Shown in pieces: positions 1 through 5,054 of a stretch of DNA of 5,412 nucleotides (the stretch's first letter is position 1; each line of letters opens with the position of its first letter). The notes under the pieces were generated by a model. It did not search any database and was not told the origin of the DNA. It saw nothing but the letters and a program-made list of their open reading frames with translations. Source of the DNA: an uncultured Bacteroidota bacterium (GTDB lineage Bacteria > Bacteroidota > Bacteroidia > Chitinophagales > Chitinophagaceae). Both the position numbers and the translations under genes were made by a program. The stretch covers positions 1 through 5,412 of the forward strand of contig CAIJZF010000399.1 in assembly GCA_903825095.1 (NCBI GenBank). The letters are read 5' to 3'.

Positions 1-893
1 AAATTTCCAGCAGCATCGGCACCAATGCCTACTTTCTGCCAAGACTGCGGACGATAACCCACCATGGTAAACATTTGAGGGCGGGTAAGTACTAATTTTA
101 CTGGTCTATTTATTTTTTTAGCAGCAATACAGGCAGCTGCAACATGTGGCCAACTTCTTAATCCACTACCAAAACCTCCTCCTACATTTTCTGCAATCAC
201 TCTTACATTTTTATCAACCAAGCCAAAGGTTCTAGCCACAGTGGACTGTGTACTCTTAGGCCCCTGTGTTTTATCGTACAAAGTAATTTTATCATCGCCT
301 TCCCAATAAGCAATGGTCGCAAATAGCTCCATGGCATTATGTACTTCAATAGGAATATTATATTCTCCTTCAACAAAAAAAGCTTGCTCTTTAAATTTTT
401 TCTCAACACCTCTTTTATAATTAATAGGAGATTTTAAATTAGCAGGCTCTAATCTTGCTTTATCAAAATTGGTTTCAAACTTTTCAATTTCATATTCTGC
501 TTTTACAAAACGAACAGCTGCATTGGCATTTTCAAAACTATCAGCCACAATTAAAGCAATGGGTTGACCAAAGAAGCGTACTTTATTATCATATAAAACT
601 TTATAGCCTCTCCACTCCGAAACATTTTTAGGCCTCTCTGCTGCAACAGGGTTATATCCAGGCACAGCTGGGCAATTGGCATAATATATAATGTCTAGTA
701 TGCCCGGCATTGTTAATGCCTTAGAGGTATCTAAATTTTTAATGCTTCCTTTGGCAATGGTACTAGTTACAAAAACTGCATAAGCCATATTAGGCAGGCT
801 ATGTTCTGCAGTATATTTTGCTTTACCGTTTACTTTATCGGCACCATCTACGCGTTCGTCTTCGAAAAGTATTGTATTATTGATTGATTTCAT
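1..893 (-). CDS. Molybdenum cofactor-binding subunit of a xanthine dehydrogenase-family aldehyde oxidoreductase (N-terminal part, cut by window edge)
   Basis: The reading frame opens with ATG at 893-891 and stays open to base 1, giving 297 residues of a protein that is normally about 700-770 long. Residues 15-135 look like the a/b hammerhead domain of the family, including the stretch VDGADKVNGKAKYTAE and the FFGQPIALIVAD segment (107-117). The cofactor-binding part starts after that: TQGP at 209-212, and a glycine-rich loop VGGGFGSG at 237-244 followed by WPH, as in YagR/PaoC-type subunits. Such subunits hold molybdopterin cytosine dinucleotide and oxidise aldehydes or heterocycles by hydroxylation. 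The protein has no signal peptide, which fits co-export with the Tat-tagged iron-sulfur subunit encoded 18 bases upstream. The HNAMELF stretch (185-191) differs from the HNPMEPH form I would expect. The substrate cannot be told from sequence. The missing C-terminal part would hold the catalytic glutamate. Confidence 0.93.
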   Translation of the reverse strand, partial: MKSINNTILFEDERVDGADKVNGKAKYTAEHSLPNMAYAVFVTSTIAKGSIKNLDTSKALTMPGILDIIYYANCPAVPGYNPVAAERPKNVSEWRGYKVLYDNKVRFFGQPIALIVADSFENANAAVRFVKAEYEIEKFETNFDKARLEPANLKSPINYKRGVEKKFKEQAFFVEGEYNIPIEVHNAMELFATIAYWEGDDKITLYDKTQGPKSTQSTVARTFGLVDKNVRVIAENVGGGFGSGLRSWPHVAAACIAAKKINRPVKLVLTRPQMFTMVGYRPQSWQKVGIGADAAGN

Positions 894-911
894 AATGTTG
901 AATTAAAACAA

Positions 912-1517
912 TTAAATTTTAACACCCGTTTTAGCTACTTCTTCAATAGCATCTACAATGTTTTGATAAGCACCGCATCTGCAGATATTAGTATCCATAT
1001 AAGTTTGAATACTTTTTCTAGTTTTTGCATTGCCTTCTCTAACACAAGCTACAGCCGACATAATTTGTCCGCTTGTGCAATAGCCACATTGAAAAGCATC
1101 GTTCTTTAAAAAGGCTGCCTGCATGGGGTGTAGCTTCTCTCCATCACTTAAACCTTCAATGGTAGTAATTTTATTATTCTGATTATTCAATGCTAATTGA
1201 ATACAAGACTTTGTTCTTTTACCATTAATATGAATGGTACAAGCACCGCACTGTCCCATCTCGCAACCTTTTTTGGTGCCGGTATAGGCTAAGTCTTCTC
1301 TTAATAAATTAAGTATAGTTGTTCTTGCATCAATTTCAAGATTCATTAATTTACCATTAATAGTAATAGCTAATTTTTCTTTAGCAATGGGCGTAGGTAT
1401 TACCGAGTCCACAGCAAAAGCTTTTACTAAACTAGAGGGCGTTAAATATAATGCCGCAATGGATGCCGATTTTTTTAAAAAGCCCCTTCTGCCATCATGC
1501 GAAGTACAGGGTTTCAT
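912..1517 (-). CDS. Tat-exported 2Fe-2S subunit of a xanthine dehydrogenase-family oxidoreductase (PaoA/YagT type)
   Basis: This 201-residue protein carries two [2Fe-2S] clusters that pass electrons from the molybdenum centre. The plant-ferredoxin-like domain has Cys85, Cys90, Cys93 and Cys105 (CEMGQCGAC, then KSC). The C-terminal helical domain has Cys144 and Cys147 (QCGYC) and Cys179 and Cys181 (NICRCGAY). The N-terminus has a Tat signal: GRRGFLKK with the arginine pair at 10-11, then a hydrophobic run to about residue 35. I chose ATG at 1517. The frame is open to a TTG at 1559, which would add 14 residues and overlap the end of the regulator gene; the ATG places the arginine pair at the usual distance from the N-terminus and leaves a clean 34-base gap. 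The cofactor subunit follows 18 bases downstream. The order iron-sulfur then molybdenum subunit, with the FAD subunit elsewhere or absent, differs from E. coli paoABC, where the FAD gene lies between them. Confidence 0.93.
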   Translation of the reverse strand: MKPCTSHDGRRGFLKKSASIAALYLTPSSLVKAFAVDSVIPTPIAKEKLAITINGKLMNLEIDARTTILNLLREDLAYTGTKKGCEMGQCGACTIHINGKRTKSCIQLALNNQNNKITTIEGLSDGEKLHPMQAAFLKNDAFQCGYCTSGQIMSAVACVREGNAKTRKSIQTYMDTNICRCGAYQNIVDAIEEVAKTGVKI

Positions 1518-1551
1518 AAGCGTAGGTTTGATGTAATTTACTAACGAAATT

Positions 1552-2040
1552 TTAAACAATCTTCACATTACGAGAAAAACTTTCTTCCAAAGAAATTAAG
1601 GTTTCAGTTCGCTCAATTCCTTTAATTTTTTGCAGTTCATCATGTAAGACAAAACGAAGTTGTTGAATGTCTTTGCAAACAATTTCAACAAACATGCTAT
1701 AATTACCCGTGGTATAATTCACACGAACTACTTGGGGAATATTTTTCAAGGCCAGGGCCACCGTATCATACATTGAACTTTTTTCCAAGTAAATACCAAT
1801 AAAGGCAATGATATCATAGCCCAACACTTTTAAATCAACAGCTAAGCGCTTGCCTTTCACAATGCCTAGCTCCTCTAGCTTTTTAATACGCACGTGAATG
1901 GTACCTCCCGATACAAAGAACTGCTTGCCTAAATCGGCATAGGAAACTTCAGCATCTTGCATCATGGCTTGTATAATTTGCAAATCCAGCTTGTCAAGGC
2001 TTTTGTCAATGTTCAATTTTGGGTTCATTTTAGGCTCCAT
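1552..2040 (-). CDS. Lrp/AsnC-family transcriptional regulator
   Basis: The 162-residue length is normal for the family. Residues 16-66 form the winged helix-turn-helix: LDKLDLQIIQAMMQDAEVSY begins the first helix pair, and GGTIHVRIKKLEELGIVKG is the recognition helix and the start of the wing. Residues 76-155 form the RAM (ligand-binding, oligomerising) domain, with the turn TGNYSMFVEIVCKD at 111-124 and the closing strand IERTETLISLEES. Such proteins form octamers or similar rings that bind amino acids or other small molecules. The ATG at 2040 is the first start; an in-frame ATG four codons later is also possible. The gene lies first in a same-strand run with the two oxidoreductase subunits, 34 bases ahead of the iron-sulfur subunit, so it may control that enzyme or simply share its transcript. 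A perfect AT-rich dyad sits 46 bases upstream of the start and could be its own operator. Its effector cannot be read from the sequence. Confidence 0.95.
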   Translation of the reverse strand: MEPKMNPKLNIDKSLDKLDLQIIQAMMQDAEVSYADLGKQFFVSGGTIHVRIKKLEELGIVKGKRLAVDLKVLGYDIIAFIGIYLEKSSMYDTVALALKNIPQVVRVNYTTGNYSMFVEIVCKDIQQLRFVLHDELQKIKGIERTETLISLEESFSRNVKIV

Positions 2041-2085
2041 ATTTATATAGTTTTAAATAATATTGCAATTTATTGATATTTTTCT

Positions 2086-2112
2086 ATATTTTAAACAAAT
2101 TGATTAAAATAT
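2086..2112. promoter_or_regulatory. Perfect 9-bp inverted repeat, candidate operator
   Basis: ATATTTTAA at 2086-2094 is repeated in inverted form as TTAAAATAT at 2104-2112, with a 9-base spacer, so the half-sites lie 18 bases centre to centre on the same DNA face. It is in the gap between the Lrp/AsnC gene and the rightward RNA gene, and its right arm touches the TTTG box of the rightward promoter. Lrp-family regulators often bind AT-rich dyads next to their own genes, so autoregulation with repression of the RNA promoter is a reasonable inference. The region is very AT-rich, so a chance dyad is not excluded. Confidence 0.4.
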
Positions 2113-2143
2113 TTGCAAGATAAAGGCCAATACTTTAGTTTTG
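2112..2143 (+). promoter_or_regulatory. Bacteroidetes-type promoter for the structured RNA
   Basis: TTTG at 2112-2115 and TAGTTTTG at 2136-2143 match the Bacteroidetes -33 (TTTG) and -7 (TAnnTTTG) elements exactly, with a 20-base spacer, which is the usual distance. Transcription would start near 2148-2152, about 50 bases before the tRNA-like 5' acceptor strand. No protein gene follows in a suitable position, but a structured RNA and an intrinsic terminator do, so this promoter most likely serves the RNA. Confidence 0.62.
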
Positions 2144-2176
2144 ATTTATCAAATGAGGGACAAGATTAGATAAACC

Positions 2177-2326
2177 GCTAAAATGTTGAGTTGTATATAG
2201 TGTGGGGTGAGGAAATCTAGGCATACGTACCTTCTTGTCTCGAAGGCGTGGATAACGGGATAAACGAAACATAGAGCCGTCTAGCAATAGGCGACCAGGG
2301 TAGACCACTCAACTTTGTGTTTTAGC
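2177..2326 (+). other. Two-part complementary pairing between the RNA leader and an internal loop
   Basis: GCTAAAA (2177-2183) is the exact complement of TTTTAGC (2320-2326), and GTTGAGT (2185-2191) of ACTCAAC (2307-2313). The segments are collinear, so they can form a 14-bp helix with a small internal loop (1 base against 6). Both left segments lie upstream of the tRNA-like 5' end, and both right segments lie inside one predicted 26-nt loop. The helix therefore crosses the acceptor pairing: it would form either as an alternative fold of the precursor or as a pseudoknot. Two adjacent exact 7-bp matches in register are unlikely by chance. Confidence 0.5.
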
Positions 2327-2366
2327 TAACTGCCACATGGAGGTTCGATCCCTCCCCCTACAGCCA
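2201..2366 (+). ncRNA. Unrecognised structured RNA with tRNA-like ends (about 166 nt)
   Basis: The 3' end has the marks of a tRNA: a 5-bp stem GGAGG/CCTCC (2339-2343, 2351-2355) around a seven-base loop TTCGATC that obeys the T-loop rules, then a 7-base strand CCCTACA (2356-2362), one base (G) and an encoded CCA (2364-2366). TGTGGGG at 2201-2207 pairs with all seven bases (one G-U) and is followed by T, as at position 8 of tRNAs. Between these ends lie 131 bases instead of the roughly 40-55 of a tRNA. They can form CTAGGC/GTCTAG (2217-2222, 2279-2284; one G-U), a hairpin 2224-2250 whose top is CCTTC/GAAGG around a seven-base loop (TTGTCTC), and GGTAG/CTGCC (2299-2303, 2330-2334; one G-U) closing a 26-nt loop. 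There is no proper D-stem, although a GG pair (2220-2221) is available for the T-loop. There is no ALAA-type tag frame, so it is not a normal tmRNA. It could be a tRNA with an insertion, a tRNA relic, or a new tRNA-like RNA. The fold is hand-drawn. Confidence 0.5.
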
Positions 2367-2368
2367 CT

Positions 2369-2402
2369 AAAAGCCTTCTCGAATTATCGGGAAGGCTTTT
2401 TT
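2369..2402 (+). terminator. Strong intrinsic terminator after the structured RNA
   Basis: AAAAGCCTTC (2369-2378) pairs with GAAGGCTTTT (2391-2400). The pairing continues inward (one T-G wobble, then C-G, G-C, A-T) to a four-base ATTA loop, giving a 14-bp stem. Six T residues (2397-2402) end it on the plus strand, while the minus strand offers only four, so it acts mainly rightward. It starts three bases after the encoded CCA, an arrangement typical of a stand-alone tRNA or small-RNA gene, and separates this transcript from the next gene at 2507. Confidence 0.85.
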
Positions 2403-2449
2403 ATTAATAGTAATTCATTTTTACAAGTCCCATCCCTTTCTATACTCTC

Positions 2450-2480
2450 TTTAAAAAGTAGATAAAATATCTTACCTTTT
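2450..2480 (+). promoter_or_regulatory. Weak candidate promoter for the TIM-barrel gene
   Basis: TTTA at 2450-2453 and TACCTTTT at 2473-2480 each miss the Bacteroidetes -33 and -7 consensus by one base, with a 19-base spacer. Transcription would start near 2486, about 20 bases before the start codon. The upstream terminator means that the gene needs a promoter in this gap, and this is the best match I found. Confidence 0.28.
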
Positions 2481-2506
2481 AATCATCATTTATAAACAAT
2501 CATTTT

Positions 2507-3376
2507 ATGAACAGAAGAAAATTTATAGAAAATAGCGCGGCTAGTTTAGCTGCAGTAGGTATTTTTTCACAGATACCGAACTCTTTATTTGCCATGTCTA
2601 ATAACAAGGGCATCAAGATGCCTATTGGCTATCAGTCTTATGTACTTCGCGATGAAATTAATAAAGATATTGTAGGCACTTTAAAAAAGACTTTTGAGAT
2701 GGGATATGAGCATGTTGAAATGTGCTCACCCTTTGGCTATGCACCTGATACTTTTGGTGCGCTTGCAAAGTACAGTGGTAAAGAATTGAAAAATATTATA
2801 AATGATTCAGGCCTAGCTTGTTATAGTGCGCATTTTACATGGGAAGAATTAGAAAAGAATTTAGATGCTCGAATTGCATTTGCACATGATATGGGATTAA
2901 AGCATATGGTATGTTCTGGAGGATTGTATGGAAAAACAATGGATGGTTTAAAAAAACAATGTGACACCTTAAATAAAATTGGAGAAAAAATTACTCGCGC
3001 TGGTTTAGTAGCAGGTTATCATAATCACAATGGAGAATTTGAGCAGAAAAAAGACGGAAGACCCGATTATGATATTATTTTAGAACAACTAGATCCTACC
3101 TATATTAAAATGCAATTTCAGGTAGCCGCTGTGCAATTGGGTTACCAGGCTGCAGATTATTTCCGAAAATTTCCAGGTCGTTTTATTTCAGCGCACCTTT
3201 CAGATTATGCAGTAGACAATCACTATAAACAAATTGTATTAGGTGAAAAAGGATTAGTGGATTGGAAAGACTTTTTTGAAGCAGCTAAAGTAGGCGGTTT
3301 GAAATGGGTATATGTAGAAATGGAATCTGACCCAGGTACTTTAGAAGGAAGTGCGAAGTATTTAAAAACACTTTAG
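2507..3376 (+). CDS. Tat-exported sugar phosphate isomerase/epimerase-like TIM-barrel protein
   Basis: The 289-residue protein starts with a Tat-like signal: MNRRKFIENS with arginines at 3-4, a hydrophobic run 11-20, and a likely cut near residue 29 (SLFA). The rest fits the AP endonuclease family 2 / xylose isomerase-like TIM barrel: YQSYVLRDE (42-50), YEHVEM with Glu71, SAHF with His109, YHNHNGEF (171-178) with His172, His174 and Glu177, ISAHLSD with His230 and Asp233, and VYVEME with Glu271. These are candidate metal and sugar ligands. The strand that usually gives a metal-binding Asp reads MQFQVAAVQLGY (202-213) with no Asp, which may mark a subfamily. Related secreted Bacteroidota proteins are tied to sugar epimerisation or to cleavage of 3-keto-glycosides; the substrate is unknown here. 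It stands alone in its direction after a terminator. The next gene converges on it with two bases between stop codons, and the DUF1080 and Gfo/Idh/MocA genes downstream suggest a shared sugar pathway. Confidence 0.9.
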   Translation: MNRRKFIENSAASLAAVGIFSQIPNSLFAMSNNKGIKMPIGYQSYVLRDEINKDIVGTLKKTFEMGYEHVEMCSPFGYAPDTFGALAKYSGKELKNIINDSGLACYSAHFTWEELEKNLDARIAFAHDMGLKHMVCSGGLYGKTMDGLKKQCDTLNKIGEKITRAGLVAGYHNHNGEFEQKKDGRPDYDIILEQLDPTYIKMQFQVAAVQLGYQAADYFRKFPGRFISAHLSDYAVDNHYKQIVLGEKGLVDWKDFFEAAKVGGLKWVYVEMESDPGTLEGSAKYLKTL

Positions 3377-3378
3377 AA

Positions 3379-4125
3379 TTAGTGGTGTGATTTTCTGAAA
3401 TCTATATTATTAAATATAGAAAGCCTCACCACGTCTACATTATTGAATTTATCTTTCTGATTCAATATTTGGTATACATTGGTGTACCCAAATTGAAAAA
3501 TATTTTCACTATTAAAATAATAGTAAAAGCCAGCAGAGAATCTGTTTTGATCAAACGTATTGTACACAATATTTTTTCCAAAATTTAAATACACTTCTTC
3601 AGAAACCACAAAAGACAAACTACCCTTTTGATAAGGGTGACTAGTTAAAGGGATATTAGATAGAAATTGGTATCTAAGTCGATAGTTAAAATCATAATGA
3701 TGACTAGGCACATTATTAATAGCAGTTTCTTTAAACCTTTCTTCTAGTCTTAACCACTGAAGCGTTTTTAGATGCGCTAAGTTTGTATTTAATTGCACCA
3801 TCTGCCAAGGACGATATTCAGCTAAATGATAATTATTAGAACCTTCATGAATTAAATCAACATAAGTTAGGGCCCCAACTAATTTTAAATTATTCTTGGT
3901 ATAGTAAGTTGCGCCTAATGCTGTTTCAGTAGCTAACTCCGATTTATAGTAGTTGTCTGTTAATTTAAGTTGTAAGTCTATCCAAGACCCCCACTGTTTA
4001 GAATACCTATTTTGATTTAAGTAATCGAGCCAAGACTGTTGCCCATACTGCACTTGCCTAGTTTGCGCATTTAACTGGAATGGCCCCAAAAACAGTAGTA
4101 AAATCAAATAAAAAGTATACCTCAT
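3379..4125 (-). CDS. DUF2490-family outer-membrane beta-barrel protein
   Basis: The 248-residue protein begins with a Sec signal peptide: a hydrophobic run at 4-16 and a likely cut after Ala20 (QLNA before QT). The mature part is made of alternating strands rich in Tyr, Phe, Trp and Asn. It shows the usual DUF2490 order: an early QQSWLDYLNQNRYSKQW stretch (29-45), the AEYRPWQMVQL strand (102-112), WLRLEERFKE (124-133), YRLRYQF (148-154), SEEVYLNFG (175-183), and FDQNRFSAGFYYYF (191-204) followed by FQFGYTNVY (210-218). Members are predicted outer-membrane barrels of unknown function; the length is normal for the family. The gene converges on the TIM-barrel gene with two bases between stop codons and diverges from the DUF1080 gene across 146 bases. 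I found no clear promoter or terminator for it. Whether it belongs to the sugar pathway of its neighbours cannot be judged from sequence. Confidence 0.85.
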   Translation of the reverse strand: MRYTFYLILLLFLGPFQLNAQTRQVQYGQQSWLDYLNQNRYSKQWGSWIDLQLKLTDNYYKSELATETALGATYYTKNNLKLVGALTYVDLIHEGSNNYHLAEYRPWQMVQLNTNLAHLKTLQWLRLEERFKETAINNVPSHHYDFNYRLRYQFLSNIPLTSHPYQKGSLSFVVSEEVYLNFGKNIVYNTFDQNRFSAGFYYYFNSENIFQFGYTNVYQILNQKDKFNNVDVVRLSIFNNIDFRKSHH

Positions 4126-4206
4126 AGAGCAAAATAAATATTAGGGGCAGCACAATATAAGCATTATTCTATTTTTTCAATAATAGCAATTTTAGTAACT
4201 TACCTA

Positions 4207-4226
4207 TTCAATTGAAGCATACTTCA
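4207..4226. promoter_or_regulatory. Small dyads in the divergent intergenic region
   Basis: The 146-base gap 4126-4271 must hold promoters for both flanking genes, but no TTTG / TAnnTTTG pair stands out on either strand. It does hold TTCAATTGAA (4207-4216), a perfect 10-base palindrome, overlapping TGAAG-CATA-CTTCA (4213-4226). These could be a regulator site for the divergent pair. In DNA this AT-rich, dyads of this size also arise by chance. Confidence 0.2.
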
Positions 4227-4271
4227 TTCATTCAAGATTCATATAATACAAGTAAATAAATATTAATATAA

Positions 4272-4991
4272 ATGACCACTATGTCTTATCAAAAAAACCA
4301 ATATACTCATTTTCCTATACTGTTATTTTTCACTTTTCTTATGTTCAATGTATTTACTATAAATGCACAAACTAAATCAGATGTAAAAAAGTGGAAACAA
4401 CTTTTTAATGGCAAAGATTTAACAGGTTGGAAACATGTGGGTGGTGGCAGTAGATATGTGGAAGAGGGTTTATTAGCCAGTAAGGGCGGTATGGGATTAT
4501 TGTATTGGACGGGAGGGAAATTAGGCAACTGTGTTATTAGAGTCGTTTACAAAATGCAAAAATTTAATAGCAATGCAGGCGTATTTATAAGAGTGCCTAT
4601 TGAACCCAAAGAAGAATGGATGCCCGTTTATTATGGTTATGAAGTACAAATTGATAACCATCCAGAAACTTCTAATGAAGATGAATACCATATTTCAGGA
4701 ACCTTGTATGCATTTACCAAACCTTTGGCAAAGCCCGGAAAGCCAGGCCCTCAGTGGAATACAATGGAAATCACTTTAGACGGCCCACGTACGATTGTAT
4801 ATTTAAATGGAGAAAAAGTAACCGACTATACCGAGGGTCAACCGGTACCAGAACGTAAATTTAGTTTTGAACCTTATCCGGGTATTCGACCTAATGAAGG
4901 ATATATAGGATTACAAAATCATGGTGATGAAGATATAGTATACTGTAAAGAAGTAGCAGTAAGACCACTTATAAAAAAAGATAGGAAATAA
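4272..4991 (+). CDS. Secreted DUF1080 protein, 3-keto-disaccharide hydrolase family
   Basis: The 239-residue protein has a signal peptide (hydrophobic 14-30, likely cut after Ala32 before QTK) and a single DUF1080 (PF06439) concanavalin-like domain. Signature parts are LFNGKDLTGW (44-53), NSNAGVFIRVP (99-109), YGYEVQIDNH (121-130), SGTLYAFTKP (142-151), WNTMEITLDG (162-171), VYLNGEKVTDY (176-186) and GYIGLQNHGDE (210-220). The family is known to hydrolyse glycosides whose glucose unit has been oxidised to the 3-keto form; the exact substrate cannot be told here. I use ATG at 4272; a second ATG three codons on is equally possible and changes only the signal peptide. The Gfo/Idh/MocA oxidoreductase gene follows 63 bases downstream on the same strand, and such an enzyme can supply the 3-keto substrate, so the two probably share a transcript. 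No consensus promoter is seen upstream. Confidence 0.92.
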   Translation: MTTMSYQKNQYTHFPILLFFTFLMFNVFTINAQTKSDVKKWKQLFNGKDLTGWKHVGGGSRYVEEGLLASKGGMGLLYWTGGKLGNCVIRVVYKMQKFNSNAGVFIRVPIEPKEEWMPVYYGYEVQIDNHPETSNEDEYHISGTLYAFTKPLAKPGKPGPQWNTMEITLDGPRTIVYLNGEKVTDYTEGQPVPERKFSFEPYPGIRPNEGYIGLQNHGDEDIVYCKEVAVRPLIKKDRK

Positions 4992-5054
4992 AATATTTCA
5001 AAATTAAGAACAGACAATATTTTTTACTAGAAACTAATTATAATTAATTCAAGC

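Noticed and set aside
203..409. 68-residue open frame on the minus strand
   Set aside because: It lies out of frame inside the molybdenum subunit gene, whose frame is open through the whole region and matches its family well.
1518..1559. Longer form of the iron-sulfur subunit starting at TTG 1559
   Set aside because: It would overlap the end of the regulator gene and push the twin arginines to residues 24-25; the ATG at 1517 gives a normal Tat leader.
2153..2173. Tiny leader frame MRDKIR after the promoter
   Set aside because: Six codons without a ribosome site, not conserved as far as can be judged; more likely chance in the leader of the RNA.
2297..2309. T-box-like string (AGGGTAGACCAC) in the RNA ahead of a terminator
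   Set aside because: It lacks the required TGGNACC core, lies about 60 bases from the terminator, there is no aminoacyl-tRNA synthetase or amino-acid gene downstream, and T-boxes are not expected in this phylum.
2201..2366. Ordinary tmRNA (ssrA), RNase P RNA, SRP RNA or a group I/II intron in a tRNA
   Set aside because: There is no tag frame ending in an ALAA-like peptide, no RNase P signature (GAGGAAAGTCC is only partly matched), no SRP core, and about 90 extra bases are too few for a self-splicing intron.
4307..4528. 73-residue open frame on the minus strand
   Set aside because: It is opposite the DUF1080 gene, which has clear family motifs; the antisense frame has no recognisable features.
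4990..5025. AT-only hairpin with a T-run between the DUF1080 and oxidoreductase genes
   Set aside because: The 8-bp arms contain no G or C and enclose an 18-base loop, so it is too weak to call a terminator; the two genes are better read as one transcript.
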